A stretch of DNA of 64,000 nt, taken from Brucella pecoris. GTDB taxonomy: Bacteria > Pseudomonadota > Alphaproteobacteria > Rhizobiales > Rhizobiaceae. Position numbers and translations under genes: made by a program. Where the stretch lies: assembly GCF_006376675.1 (NCBI RefSeq), contig NZ_VEWK01000001.1, forward strand, positions 496,001 to 560,000, in the 5' to 3' direction. Below, one piece after another: positions 1 through 8,840 of this stretch. The notes beneath the pieces were generated by a model, which saw nothing but the letters and a program-made list of their open reading frames with translations, was not told the DNA's origin and did no database searches. Every line of letters starts with the position of its first letter. The first letter of the stretch is position 1.

Positions 1-240
1 ATCGAGATGCGCATCGGATGGATCTTTCGCCATGGCGATGGCGACGCCATAAGCAGCCGTGACACCGATCAGCGGAGCGCCGCGCACCCACATATCGCGG
101 ATTGCTACAGCAACGTCTGCGACGGTCTTCAACGTCACGACGCGGAATTCATGCGGCAGCCAGCGCTGGTCGATGATGTCGACGGAGCGTCCGTCTTCGT
201 TCAGCCAGATCGTATGGTAGTGGCGTTCTCCGACTTTCAC
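1..240 (-). CDS. mtnA: S-methyl-5-thioribose-1-phosphate isomerase, N-terminal part (cut by window edge)
   Basis: Only the first 80 codons are present; the gene runs off the left edge. The peptide contains RGAPLIG near residue 57, matching the RGAPxIG signature of the MtnA/eIF2B-like isomerases, and it begins with the family-typical short beta-rich segment. MtnA converts 5-methylthioribose-1-phosphate to 5-methylthioribulose-1-phosphate in the cytoplasm. I chose the GTG at 240-238 because it overlaps the stop codon of mtnK as GTGA, which implies translational coupling in an mtnK-mtnA operon. The related DrdI isomerase, acting on 5-deoxyribose-1-phosphate, cannot be excluded from this fragment. 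Confidence 0.88.
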   Translation of the reverse strand, partial: MKVGERHYHTIWLNEDGRSVDIIDQRWLPHEFRVVTLKTVADVAVAIRDMWVRGAPLIGVTAAYGVAIAMAKDPSDAHLD

Positions 241-1508
241 GCAAGGATCTCCTTTTCAAGCCGCTCCACCGTCTCACGGATATCCCGGAGACTATGGATG
301 CGCTGCCGGTTGACGGCGAGGTGACGCCCGAACTTCAGCGCCTTGGTCTCGCAAGAGGCGCGGCGGTCGGGGTCGGCGATGGTTTCGAAATCGGCATTGT
401 GGGCAAGACCCAGGATGCGGCGGTGGGTTTCGACGCCGGCAAAGCCCAGCATTTCGTGCCAGATTTCGTCGATGACGATGTTAAGCGCCTGTTCGGCAGC
501 AAGCGGGTCCTGACGATCTTCGAAGAGACTTGCCTGATAAAGGATACCCTTGCGTTCGGAGCGCCACAGAGTAGCGAATTCGGCGCGGAACGTTTCCCAC
601 AGCGTGTCGATCGTATCGAGCAGATAAGCGCGCATGCCATCGCGTGCGCCGGGTGCGGTCTCATGACCGGCCTGCGAGAAATAGCTCATCCAGAAATTGG
701 CGATCAGCATGCCGACGTCAAAGCTGATCGGACCGTAGAAGGCAAACTCCGGATCGATGATGCGCGTCTCGTCGTCGGTCACCATGACCGAACCGGTATG
801 CAGATCGCCATGGCAGAGCGTTTCGGCCTTGGCGGAGAAGAGGTGTTTCAACCGCTGTGCCTCTACCTTGAGCTCACGGTCGGCGCGCAGTTCCGCAACG
901 ATTGGATCGAGCTGCGGTGTGGTGTGGTGATTGAGCTTTGCCTCGAAATATGGATCGGAAAAAACGAGGTTTTCCGTGATGTCGCAGAGCTCGACATTGT
1001 CAGAGAAAAGCGCGACATCCGCCTTTTTCTCGCGGGTCGCCATGGAAAGGTCGGACCCCCGGAAGAGGGTGCGGGCGACGAAAAGGCCCAGGTCGCGACC
1101 GATTTTCGGGAGCTCGCGCCCATCAATCAGCGCACGGCGCAGGATGATATGTGGCGTCAGAAACTCCATGACGATGATTGCCTGGGCCTCATCGAAATAG
1201 AGGATGTCCGGCACCATGCCAGGATCGCGGACGCCCTGGCGCTTGAGCGCGTGATATTCGAAGAACGAGCGCTTGAGTGGGAGCGGCCAGCTTTCGCCGA
1301 CAAGACGCACATAGGGCAGTGCCTGCTTGACGATCACTGCCCCCGTCTCACCCGTCACGATGAAGACGAGATTGAGGTTTCCGTCGCCAACTTCCCTGAT
1401 GGTCCAGCGGGACGAATCGCCCCCGATTTTCTCATTCAGAGCGGTGTTGCCGCCCAGCCGAACCGGCAATGTCTCTGTGCTCAGCGCCTCGAAGACGTGG
1501 CTGTCCAT
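237..1508 (-). CDS. mtnK: 5-methylthioribose kinase (or 5-deoxyribose kinase)
   Basis: This 423-residue protein is a kinase of the aminoglycoside-phosphotransferase fold that would phosphorylate 5-methylthioribose (or 5-deoxyribose) with ATP. Visible hallmarks are the glycine-rich VGDGNLN at residues 40-46, the catalytic loop HGDLHTGS at 233-240 and the metal motif IDPEFAFYGP about 15 residues later, all typical of MtnK. The start is the ATG at 1508, preceded by a GGAGGAG ribosome site; an upstream in-frame extension lacks one. It is followed by mtnA with a 4-bp overlap and is divergent from a sugar ABC importer. A kinase is needed if free methylthioribose is imported or released by a nucleosidase, so the pairing with an importer fits. 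Confidence 0.9.
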   Translation of the reverse strand: MDSHVFEALSTETLPVRLGGNTALNEKIGGDSSRWTIREVGDGNLNLVFIVTGETGAVIVKQALPYVRLVGESWPLPLKRSFFEYHALKRQGVRDPGMVPDILYFDEAQAIIVMEFLTPHIILRRALIDGRELPKIGRDLGLFVARTLFRGSDLSMATREKKADVALFSDNVELCDITENLVFSDPYFEAKLNHHTTPQLDPIVAELRADRELKVEAQRLKHLFSAKAETLCHGDLHTGSVMVTDDETRIIDPEFAFYGPISFDVGMLIANFWMSYFSQAGHETAPGARDGMRAYLLDTIDTLWETFRAEFATLWRSERKGILYQASLFEDRQDPLAAEQALNIVIDEIWHEMLGFAGVETHRRILGLAHNADFETIADPDRRASCETKALKFGRHLAVNRQRIHSLRDIRETVERLEKEILA

Positions 1509-1587
1509 GATGTTCTCCTCCTGCGCATGGGCCGCCTCCACCACGCGCCGCCATGCCGTCCTTGCCAACAGCTAAGGCATCATTCTG

Positions 1588-1614
1588 TCAAATGTCAATG
1601 GTCTTGACATTTGA
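1588..1614. promoter_or_regulatory. 27-bp perfect inverted repeat, likely operator between mtnK and the ABC importer
   Basis: Two 11-base arms, TCAAATGTCAA and TTGACATTTGA, are exact reverse complements around a 5-base spacer (TGGTC). The site lies midway in the 145-bp divergent promoter region, so one bound regulator could control both transcription units. The half-site TTGACATT recurs in the palindromes upstream of the SorC-type regulator gene (8631-8661), which suggests that protein as the binder. This is inference from sequence only. Confidence 0.6.
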
Positions 1615-1653
1615 TGATTGCCTATCCTAACTTGGCATCAGTGGGAGGACTAA

Positions 1654-3168
1654 ATGAGCGAACAGCCAGTGTTTCGCATTGAGGGCGTGCGTAAATCCTT
1701 TGGGCCGGTGACGGTACTGCAGGGTGTGGACCTCGACCTCAAGGTAGGCGCAGTGACGGTTTTGATGGGTGCCAACGGTGCCGGAAAATCCACGCTCGTG
1801 CGCATCCTCTCCGGCGTCTATAAGCGCGATGCCGGAACCATCACGCTGGCGGGCGGTGTCTTCGAACCGGCAAAACCGGCCGAGGCGATCCGCGCGGGTG
1901 TTGTCACCGTGCACCAGCACATCAATGACGGCGTCGTCGCCGACCTCGATGTCGCGACCAATCTTACGCTGGACCGGCTGAACGGGCGCGGCGCGCGACT
2001 ATTCTTCAATCCGCGCCGGGTACGCCGCGAAGCGGCTGCGGTTGCCTCGCGCATGGGGCTTGCCATCGATCTTTCGGCAAATATCAATGACTTGACGCTT
2101 GCCGACCGCCAGATGGTGGCGATTGCGCGCGCCATGGCGCATGAGCCGAAAGTGCTGATCCTTGACGAACCGACATCGTCGCTTTCCAGCGCCGAGGCGG
2201 ACCGCCTGTTTGACCTTGTTGACCGGTTGAAGGCACGGGGCGTCGCTATTCTCTATATCTCGCACCGCATGTCGGATATCCGCCGCCTTGCGGACAGTAT
2301 CGTTTCGCTGCGCGACGGTCGCATCACTGGCCGCTTCGAAGGACCGGAACTTGATTACGAAGGCGCGGTCAACGCCATGCTCGGTCGCAAGGTGTCAGCC
2401 GGTGCAGTTGATGTACGCGATGCTGGTCGTCCGGTCTTCAGTGTGAGGGGCCTCAAGTTGTCAGAACAGGCGCGGCCCTTTGATTTCGATCTCGGTGACG
2501 GCGAGATTGTCGCCGTCACCGGTCTTGTCGGTGTCGGCAAAACGGCGCTGGCAGAAACGCTATTTGGCGCGCGCGCCCCGACAGCCGGCGAAATGACGCT
2601 GGATGGTGTGCGCTATGCACCGAAAACGACGGGCCAGGCTATTGTCGAGGGCGTTTTCCTCGTTGCCAAGGACCGGGCGATCAGCGGCATCGTGCCCGAT
2701 TTTAATATCTACGAGAATATCAGCCTGCCGTTCCTGCGCCGTCGTTCGACTTTTGGCATTGCCAGCCGCCGGGCGGAGAAGGCAGCGGCGCGCCAGCAGA
2801 TTTCGTCGCTCAGTGTTGTTTGCCGCAGCGAGCGCGACGAGATGCAAACGTTGTCGGGCGGCAATCAGCAGAAGGTTATGGTTGGCCGCTGGCTGTCCGA
2901 GCCATCACGGCTGCTTATTCTTGACGAACCCTTCCAGGGCGTCGATATCGCCGCCCGCCGTGACATCGGTGAGAAACTGCGTGCTTCGGCGGCCGGGCGC
3001 ACCACCATTCTTTTCGTGACGGAACTCGACGAAGCCTTCGAAGTCGCCGACCGTATCCTCGTGATGTCGGAACAGACCATCGTGGGCGAGCACCGCAATG
3101 TCGACATCGATGTCGAGCGGCTGCTCTCCGAGATTGCCGGACAATTCCATCAACAGGTCAGTGCATGA
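1654..3168 (+). CDS. Ribose-type ABC importer, tandem ATPase subunit
   Basis: A 504-residue RbsA/XylG-type protein with two nucleotide-binding domains. The first has Walker A GANGAGKST at residues 39-47 and Walker B LILDEPTSS, but its signature segment is the degenerate LTLADRQ. The second has the divergent P-loop GLVGVGKTA near residue 290, a canonical LSGGNQQ near 400 and LILDEPFQG. That asymmetry is usual in this family. The ATG at 1654 has a GGGAGGA site. The stop overlaps the permease start by four bases. The neighbours suggest uptake of a 5-modified ribose such as methylthioribose or deoxyribose rather than ribose itself. Confidence 0.92.
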   Translation: MSEQPVFRIEGVRKSFGPVTVLQGVDLDLKVGAVTVLMGANGAGKSTLVRILSGVYKRDAGTITLAGGVFEPAKPAEAIRAGVVTVHQHINDGVVADLDVATNLTLDRLNGRGARLFFNPRRVRREAAAVASRMGLAIDLSANINDLTLADRQMVAIARAMAHEPKVLILDEPTSSLSSAEADRLFDLVDRLKARGVAILYISHRMSDIRRLADSIVSLRDGRITGRFEGPELDYEGAVNAMLGRKVSAGAVDVRDAGRPVFSVRGLKLSEQARPFDFDLGDGEIVAVTGLVGVGKTALAETLFGARAPTAGEMTLDGVRYAPKTTGQAIVEGVFLVAKDRAISGIVPDFNIYENISLPFLRRRSTFGIASRRAEKAAARQQISSLSVVCRSERDEMQTLSGGNQQKVMVGRWLSEPSRLLILDEPFQGVDIAARRDIGEKLRASAAGRTTILFVTELDEAFEVADRILVMSEQTIVGEHRNVDIDVERLLSEIAGQFHQQVSA

Positions 3169-4217
3169 TGATAAGTGAAGAGAGCAAACCCGCCGCCACC
3201 GGCACCGTTCCGCCAGCGGCCCTGAATATCCGGGAAACCGCGATCAAATATGGCTTCCTCGTGCTGCTTGCTGGCCTGGTGCTCTATTTCTCACTGGTCA
3301 CCGGCGGTTTCGCCTCGCCGCAGAGCGCGGTCTTCATCCTGCAATCTGTATCGATCACGGGCATTCTGGCGCTTGGTGTCACGGCGACGCTCGTCGTGGG
3401 CGGCTTCGATCTTTCCATTGGTTCGGTTGCCACCACTGCCATGATGGCCTCGTCCTATGTGATGGTGGTCATGGGCGGGGACGCTCTGACGGCGACACTC
3501 GTCTGTCTTGCTGTCGGCGTACTCGTCGGCCTCGTCAATGGTATTATCATCGTCTATATGCGCGTTCCGGATCTTCTGGCGACGCTTGGAATGATGTTCC
3601 TGCTGCTCGGTTTGCAGCGCATCCCGACCGAAGGGCGCTCGATCGCAACGGGCATGACGTTGCCGGATGGCTCGACCGCAACGGGGGCTTTTAGCCCAGC
3701 CTTTCTGGCGCTTGGCCGTCACCGCTTCGATTTCATCCTGCCCAATCTCGTGCCGGTCTCGGTCGTCGTGCTGATCGTGCTGGCTATAGTCATCTGGTTC
3801 TTCCTTGAATACACCCGTTTCGGTCGCATGATGTATGCCGTCGGCTCCAATGAGCGCGCGGCAAGCCTCGCCGGAGCGCCCGTCAATGCCTACAAGATCT
3901 CGGCCTATATCATTTCAGGGGTCTTTGCCTCGATCGGTGGCATTCTGCTTGCTGCCCGACTTGGGCGCGGCGACATCGCTTCGGGCAACAATCTGCTTCT
4001 CGACGCCGTTGCTGCTGCCCTCATCGGCTATGCCGTGTTGGGCGCTGCCAAGCCAAATGCGTTCGGCACAGCCGTCGGCGCTCTCTTTGTCGGCATTCTG
4101 TTGCAAGGCCTGACGATGATGAACGCGCCTTACTACACCCAGGATTTCGTCAAGGGAGCGGTGCTCGTCATCGCCTTGATCTTCACCTTTGCGCTCTCGA
4201 AAAGAGGCAAACGCTGA
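3165..4217 (+). CDS. Ribose-type ABC importer, membrane permease
   Basis: A 350-residue inner-membrane protein of the RbsC/BPD_transp_2 family with about nine hydrophobic segments and the family segment GGFDLSIGS near residue 84. One permease gene is expected because it forms a homodimer. Its ATG overlaps the ATPase stop codon, so the two are translationally coupled. It works with the tandem ATPase and the binding protein downstream. Confidence 0.92.
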   Translation: MMISEESKPAATGTVPPAALNIRETAIKYGFLVLLAGLVLYFSLVTGGFASPQSAVFILQSVSITGILALGVTATLVVGGFDLSIGSVATTAMMASSYVMVVMGGDALTATLVCLAVGVLVGLVNGIIIVYMRVPDLLATLGMMFLLLGLQRIPTEGRSIATGMTLPDGSTATGAFSPAFLALGRHRFDFILPNLVPVSVVVLIVLAIVIWFFLEYTRFGRMMYAVGSNERAASLAGAPVNAYKISAYIISGVFASIGGILLAARLGRGDIASGNNLLLDAVAAALIGYAVLGAAKPNAFGTAVGALFVGILLQGLTMMNAPYYTQDFVKGAVLVIALIFTFALSKRGKR

Positions 4218-4267
4218 GGCGGGAACCTTCAGCGGGCTACCAATATTCATCAGTGGAGGAGACTGAC

Positions 4268-5311
4268 ATGAATTTTACTCGTAGAACCCTGGGCAAGTTG
4301 ACGCTCGGGCTGATGGCCGCGGCAACTTTTGCCGCGCCATCCCTTGCTGCAGATATGCCGAAGCCTTTCGACAAGCCCGGTGATGTGAAGATCGCATTGG
4401 TTCGCTATCTTTCGACCGGTGATTTCTTCCAGTCATACCTCGCGGGTGTGGAAGCGCAGGCCAAGTCGCTGGGTGTCCAGCTACAGGTGTTTGACAGCCG
4501 TCAGGATGCGGCCCTTCAAGCCGATATGGTCGATCAGGCCATCGCGCTCGGCGTTCAGGGCATCATTATCCAGCACGGTTTGACGGAGTCCATGAAGGAA
4601 GCGGCCAAGCGCGCGGTCGATGCGGGAATCAAGGTCGTTGCTTTCGATGTGAACGTCGAGAACGAGAAGATTCCGCAGGTTGAACAGTCCGATCATGACC
4701 TCGCTCGTTTGGCGCTCGAACAGGCGATCAAGGACAATGGCGAGAGCTTCAAGGCTGGCTATGTCTATGTTGCAGGCATTGCGCCGCTTGATCGTCGTGA
4801 CGAGACATGGAAAGAGTTCAAGGCGAAGTATTCGGGCATCAACGAAGCTGCCCAATTTGGTACGATGGATAATCCTATCGCCAATTCGGTCGCCAATCAG
4901 GCACGTTCGGTGATTTCCGCCAACCCCGATATAACAGTGATGTTTGCTCCCTATGACGAATTCGCCAAGGGTGTGAAGATTGCCGTCGACGAAGCTGGCA
5001 TGTCATCCGACGTCAAGATTTACTCGGCCGATATCTCGACCTCCGACATCGCTGCCATGCGCGAATCCGGTTCTGCATGGGTTGCGACGGCCGCGACCAA
5101 CCCGGCTGTGGTCGGTCAGGTTTCCGTGCGTTCGCTTGCCATGCTGCTTGCTGGCGAAAATCCAGGCAAGCAGGTCATCGTACCGCCAACGCTGATCACG
5201 CAGAAAGATCTCAACGATCAGGACATCAAGAACATGGAAGAACTCGGCGTGAAGCTGCCGCAGTTTTCTCATGCCGATGTCGCTATGCCCGCATGGATGC
5301 CAAAGCCCTGA
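4268..5311 (+). CDS. Ribose-type ABC importer, periplasmic substrate-binding protein
   Basis: A 347-residue protein of the RbsB/Peripla_BP_4 type. The N-terminus has a twin-arginine-like basic start (NFTRRTLGK), a hydrophobic core and cleavage near SLAA-D. The mature part begins with a typical beta strand, KIALVRYLSTGDFFQ. The start at 4268 is preceded by GGAGGAG; an in-frame ATG 15 bases upstream is less well placed. It follows the permease by 50 bp in the same operon and sets the specificity of the importer. The exact ligand cannot be read from sequence; a 5-substituted ribose is inferred from mtnK, mtnA and the aldolase. Confidence 0.9.
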   Translation: MNFTRRTLGKLTLGLMAAATFAAPSLAADMPKPFDKPGDVKIALVRYLSTGDFFQSYLAGVEAQAKSLGVQLQVFDSRQDAALQADMVDQAIALGVQGIIIQHGLTESMKEAAKRAVDAGIKVVAFDVNVENEKIPQVEQSDHDLARLALEQAIKDNGESFKAGYVYVAGIAPLDRRDETWKEFKAKYSGINEAAQFGTMDNPIANSVANQARSVISANPDITVMFAPYDEFAKGVKIAVDEAGMSSDVKIYSADISTSDIAAMRESGSAWVATAATNPAVVGQVSVRSLAMLLAGENPGKQVIVPPTLITQKDLNDQDIKNMEELGVKLPQFSHADVAMPAWMPKP

Positions 5312-5313
5312 AT

Positions 5314-5420
5314 TAGAGCATTTCCAGCAAAAGTGCGAAGCGGTTTTGTGTGGGATAATGCGGCGAAACAAATACCTGGAGCGGTTCCTGCGACACCAGT
5401 TTTAACTGGAACCGCTCCAG
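5314..5420. repeat. Bru-RS-like palindromic repeat, copy 1
   Basis: A roughly 107-bp palindromic element starting TAGAGCATTTCCAGC and ending GGAACCGCTCCAG. It is closely similar, in opposite orientation, to the element at 10787-10892, sharing the GAGCATTTCCAGCAAAAGTG block and the GCGGTTCCAG end. The 5' edge lies three bases beyond the stop of the binding-protein gene. Such elements are known in Brucella as Bru-RS repeats. Confidence 0.8.
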
Positions 5421-5436
5421 GGATGATGAAATGAAG

Positions 5437-5465
5437 AAGGGGCGGTCCATCGGGCCGCCCCTTTT
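5437..5465 (+). terminator. Rho-independent terminator of the ABC importer operon
   Basis: Perfect 9-base arms AAGGGGCGG and CCGCCCCTT enclose a 9-base loop and run into TTTT at 5462-5465. It sits between the importer operon and the convergent aldolase gene and, because the stem begins with AA, could act in both directions. Confidence 0.7.
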
Positions 5466-5514
5466 GTATAGCCGGTTGAGGGAAGGGGCAGTTGCCTGCC
5501 CTCAACCCGGAGGA

Positions 5515-7569
5515 TCAGCGCATAGCGGCTGCAATGTTGCCGCCATCGACGGTGGTTACGTCGGCAGTCGTGCGTTCGGCGAGCGCGTGGTGCACGAAGG
5601 CGCGGGCGACGTCTTCTGCCGTCACTTCGAGACCGAGCAGGTTGCCGCCCATATATTCTTTGACTGAGAGGCCCCGCGCCGCCGCACGGTTGGCGATCAT
5701 CTCATCGTTCAGCAGGCCGGAGCGGATGCGGTCAGCATTGACGGCATTGACGCGGATGTTGTCGGCACCATGCTCCAGCGCGTATTGGCGCGACAGGAAA
5801 AGCGTTGCCGCTTTCGGCAATCCGTAAGCGCCAAATTTCGCGCCGGGATTGACTGCCTGCTTGGAGGCATTGAACAGCAGCACGCCGCCGGTCTTCTGCG
5901 CCTTCATGATGCGCACGGCATTTTGTGCGACGGTCTGGTGGGCAAAGAAATTCAACTCGAAACTCTTGCGCAGCAGCGCGTCGTCCATCGTGGCGATCGG
6001 GCTTTCCCAGGCCGCACCCGCATTGGAAACGACGATGTCGACGCCGCCGAAGGTAGCGACCGCCGTGTCGAAGGCGGCGCGCACGGAGGCGGGATCGGTG
6101 ATGTCGCAGGCAATGCCGATGGAGTTATTTCCGGCGGCCTTGGCAGCCGCTGCGGCCTTCTCGCCATCGAGATCGAGTGCCACGACATGAGCGCCCTCGG
6201 CTGTGAATGCCTTGACAACGGCAGCACCGATGGCCCCCGCGCCGCCGGTGACGACCGCGACCTGTCCCGTGAATGGCTTCGGCTTCGCGCCCGCGAGCTT
6301 TGCCTGTTCCAACGACCAGTATTCGAGGTCGAAGAGATCGGGACGGCTGACGGGTTCAAAACGACCGACGCATTCGGCATCGCGCGCGGCTTCGATCCAC
6401 ATCTCACCAACATCGCTCGCTATGGTCGCATCCTTGAAGGTCCGGCCATGGCCAAACATGCCGAGGCCCGGCACCAATGTCAGGCGCGGCATAGGATCAA
6501 GCATGGTGCGCTTGACGTTGTCGCGCCCGTCGTTGCTGTGGAAGTACTCTGTATATTCGGCGGCGAAGGCTGCGACGTGCTGATCGATAACCGCGCGGTA
6601 ACCGGCAAGGTCGTCCGTGGCAGGTGCAGGCAACACCATCGGTCCGGTCTTGATGCGGATGGAAAGGTCGGGTGTGGACACGCCGCGCGCCGCCATGTCC
6701 GTGACCTCGGCCGCGTTGACGAAATCGAGAATGGCCGGAGACGTGCGGAATACGCTGATCATCCGGTCGTAGCGGCCTTCTCCCTTATCAACGGCCACGG
6801 CGCCGCGCAGCATGGAAGCGATGTCACCCGGGCTTGCCAGCGAAGCGGGCAGGGCCGCGGGCGTGAACGGATTGCGACCGTTGTTCCTGACGTGATCCTC
6901 TGCGACTGTGACATAGTGGATCATCCGGTCATAAGCTTCCTTCGCTGTCGCGCCGAACGTGAAGATGCCGTGTTTGTCGAGGATAAGACCTTCGACTGTC
7001 GGGTCCTGCTCGAAAACCTCCGCTGCGGCCTTGGCAAGCGCGAAGCCTGGCATGATATAGGGCACGAAACCCATCTTCGTGCCGAATAACTCGGCGCTCA
7101 TCTCCCGGCTCTTCGCCTGGTCGGCAATGGCAAGGATGGCAGTCGAATGGGTGTGATCGACGAATTTGTGCGGCAGGAAGGCATGCAGCAGTGCTTCCAC
7201 CGACGGGTTCGGAGCTGAGGGATCGATCAGATTGGCGCGCAGCAGCGTCACCATGTCTTCGTCCGAGAGTTTTCCGAGCTTGCGGCTTTTGAGGAGCGCA
7301 CTGATTTTTACGGCGGGGAGGCCTGCCGGTTCGATCGTCCCCATGTCCCAGCCGCTGCCCTTGACGCATAGTACCGCATGAGCATCGCCGACGAGGTCGG
7401 TTACCTCGGTCTTTACCGATGTGTTGCCGCCGCCGTGCAGTACCAGCCTTGGCTCTCCGCCTAAAAGCCGTGTCGTATAGGTGCGCAGTGCGAGATCGCG
7501 GTTAATGCCCTTTGCGGCATAGTCGGTAACGACTTTTTCCGCCTCTTCGTCGCGCCAGAGATTTTCCAT
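5515..7569 (-). CDS. Class II aldolase / short-chain dehydrogenase fusion
   Basis: A 684-residue two-domain protein. The N-terminal part (about 1-410) is a class II (zinc) sugar-phosphate aldolase of the fuculose/rhamnulose-1-phosphate type, with HGGGN at 45-49, zinc ligands in HTHS at 139-142 and His200 in KHGIFTFG. The C-terminal part (about 430-684) is an NAD(P)-dependent SDR with TGGAGAIG and the catalytic Y-x-x-x-K in YGLPK. Rhizobial homologues are called bifunctional rhamnulose-1-phosphate aldolase/lactaldehyde dehydrogenase. Here the mtnK/mtnA neighbours suggest cleavage of 5-methylthioribulose- or 5-deoxyribulose-1-phosphate to DHAP plus an aldehyde, which the SDR domain would then oxidise or reduce. 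The ATG at 7569 has a GGGAGGC site. Confidence 0.87.
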   Translation of the reverse strand: MENLWRDEEAEKVVTDYAAKGINRDLALRTYTTRLLGGEPRLVLHGGGNTSVKTEVTDLVGDAHAVLCVKGSGWDMGTIEPAGLPAVKISALLKSRKLGKLSDEDMVTLLRANLIDPSAPNPSVEALLHAFLPHKFVDHTHSTAILAIADQAKSREMSAELFGTKMGFVPYIMPGFALAKAAAEVFEQDPTVEGLILDKHGIFTFGATAKEAYDRMIHYVTVAEDHVRNNGRNPFTPAALPASLASPGDIASMLRGAVAVDKGEGRYDRMISVFRTSPAILDFVNAAEVTDMAARGVSTPDLSIRIKTGPMVLPAPATDDLAGYRAVIDQHVAAFAAEYTEYFHSNDGRDNVKRTMLDPMPRLTLVPGLGMFGHGRTFKDATIASDVGEMWIEAARDAECVGRFEPVSRPDLFDLEYWSLEQAKLAGAKPKPFTGQVAVVTGGAGAIGAAVVKAFTAEGAHVVALDLDGEKAAAAAKAAGNNSIGIACDITDPASVRAAFDTAVATFGGVDIVVSNAGAAWESPIATMDDALLRKSFELNFFAHQTVAQNAVRIMKAQKTGGVLLFNASKQAVNPGAKFGAYGLPKAATLFLSRQYALEHGADNIRVNAVNADRIRSGLLNDEMIANRAAARGLSVKEYMGGNLLGLEVTAEDVARAFVHHALAERTTADVTTVDGGNIAAAMR

Positions 7570-7626
7570 GGTGTTCAGCCTCCCGATAAACCGGTCCGAC
7601 CGGCATCGGTGGACCCAAATATTTTT

Positions 7627-8607
7627 TCACGCTTTACCCAAACCGCTCTTGACGAGTCCTTCCTTGACCCAACGCTCCAGAATGCGTCGCGCCATCGAAG
7701 TGGTGACGACAAGGTGGGAGGCAAAGCCGCCCTTCAGCGCGGCTATCAGCGGATCGAACTTATTGTCTTCCTGTACGACGAGCATGCGCTTCTTGATGGC
7801 GCGAATGGAATCGAGATCGGCAGAAATGCAGCGCCGGTTGTGATTGCAATCCAGCCACTGGCCATCGCGATCAATCAACTGGCCGGCAATAACGCCGGCT
7901 GCGCCCTTTTCGCCCATGGCATGCATGTCGGCAGCCGAGAGCGCGCCGCATTTGACTAGATGGCTGTCGTCCTCGATGCCCCCGACGGAATAGAGCGCGA
8001 GATCGCAATCCGAGATTGTCGCGAGCTGCTCCTTGATGACAGGCTCGCCGCGCAGTTCGTCGGCAAGGCGCTCGGACGAAAGCACGAGTGGCGCATAGAA
8101 ATTGATGCCTTCCGCATTGAGGCGGCGAGCGATTTCCGTGGTGCACTGGTCTGGCCGGTAGGAATAAGGCGCACCGAGATTGCCGCAGAGCTGGACGACG
8201 GTAACACCACTCAGGTCAGCGAAGGGCATCACGTCGGCAATGTGATAGACGGTGCGGCCCCACGCGACGCCGACCCGGTCGCCCTTGTTGAGGAGTTCGA
8301 GGAAAACAGTAGCGGCGACCACCGGCATTTCCGCTGCGGGGTCCATCGCCTGGCGGTCTTCCGGTACCAGCCAGACAGAGGTCAGACCTGTCGCATCTTC
8401 CAATTCCCTGGCCAGAACATCGTCCGAAAAAAGCTCTGAAGAGGTAGAGATCGTGACAATTCCCATTTCGCGCGCCTTGCGTAGATACATGGCGATCGAG
8501 GCACGAGAGATTTCGAGCCGCTGGGCAACTTCATCCTGCCGCAGGCCATGCGTGTAATAGAGCCAGGCGGCTTTGTGGATGATCTGGTCAATCGGTCGGA
8601 CGGGCAT
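7627..8607 (-). CDS. SorC/DeoR-type transcriptional regulator with sugar-phosphate-binding domain
   Basis: A 326-residue regulator. The N-terminus has a helix-turn-helix (RQDEVAQRLEISRASI, about residues 22-37); the rest is the SorC effector domain that binds a phosphorylated sugar. I chose the ATG at 8607, preceded by GGAAG with 7-base spacing. A longer in-frame version up to 8655 would run through the two operator-like palindromes at 8631-8661, so it is less likely. It lies 57 bp upstream of the aldolase fusion on the same strand and probably controls the aldolase, mtnKA and the importer, with a methylthioribose or deoxyribose phosphate as the likely inducer. Confidence 0.88.
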   Translation of the reverse strand: MPVRPIDQIIHKAAWLYYTHGLRQDEVAQRLEISRASIAMYLRKAREMGIVTISTSSELFSDDVLARELEDATGLTSVWLVPEDRQAMDPAAEMPVVAATVFLELLNKGDRVGVAWGRTVYHIADVMPFADLSGVTVVQLCGNLGAPYSYRPDQCTTEIARRLNAEGINFYAPLVLSSERLADELRGEPVIKEQLATISDCDLALYSVGGIEDDSHLVKCGALSAADMHAMGEKGAAGVIAGQLIDRDGQWLDCNHNRRCISADLDSIRAIKKRMLVVQEDNKFDPLIAALKGGFASHLVVTTSMARRILERWVKEGLVKSGLGKA

Positions 8608-8630
8608 ATGGGTTCTTCCGTTGGAGGTTC

Positions 8631-8661
8631 TGACATTAGTCATCGATGCTGACAAAAGTCA
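8631..8661. promoter_or_regulatory. Two TGAC-N4-GTCA palindromes upstream of the SorC-type regulator
   Basis: TGACATTAGTCA (8631-8642) and TGACAAAAGTCA (8650-8661) are spaced 19 bases start to start, about two helical turns, just upstream of the chosen start. They share the TGACATT half-site with the 27-bp inverted repeat at 1588-1614. Autoregulatory operators are the likely role. Confidence 0.5.
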
Positions 8662-8840
8662 ATGCTCCAACACAGGGCAATGCTCATGATGAGCTGAAAA
8701 GAGAAGTTTAACCTGTTATCGCGACGCACGCCCCAGCATGCGGCATGTGTCAGGTTTGTAAATCATTTCATAATGCAAGATTGTGCACCGGCTTATATCG
8801 CCGGGAGCAGAGTGGTTTCCTGATAATGATCGAGCGACGT

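Noticed and set aside
294..1607. Long plus-strand open frame opposite mtnK
   Set aside because: No ribosome site or family motif; the minus-strand frame encodes a clear MtnK with all catalytic motifs.
5770..7089. Long plus-strand open frame opposite the aldolase fusion
   Set aside because: Composition is arginine/histidine-rich shadow coding; the opposite strand has intact zinc and SDR motifs.
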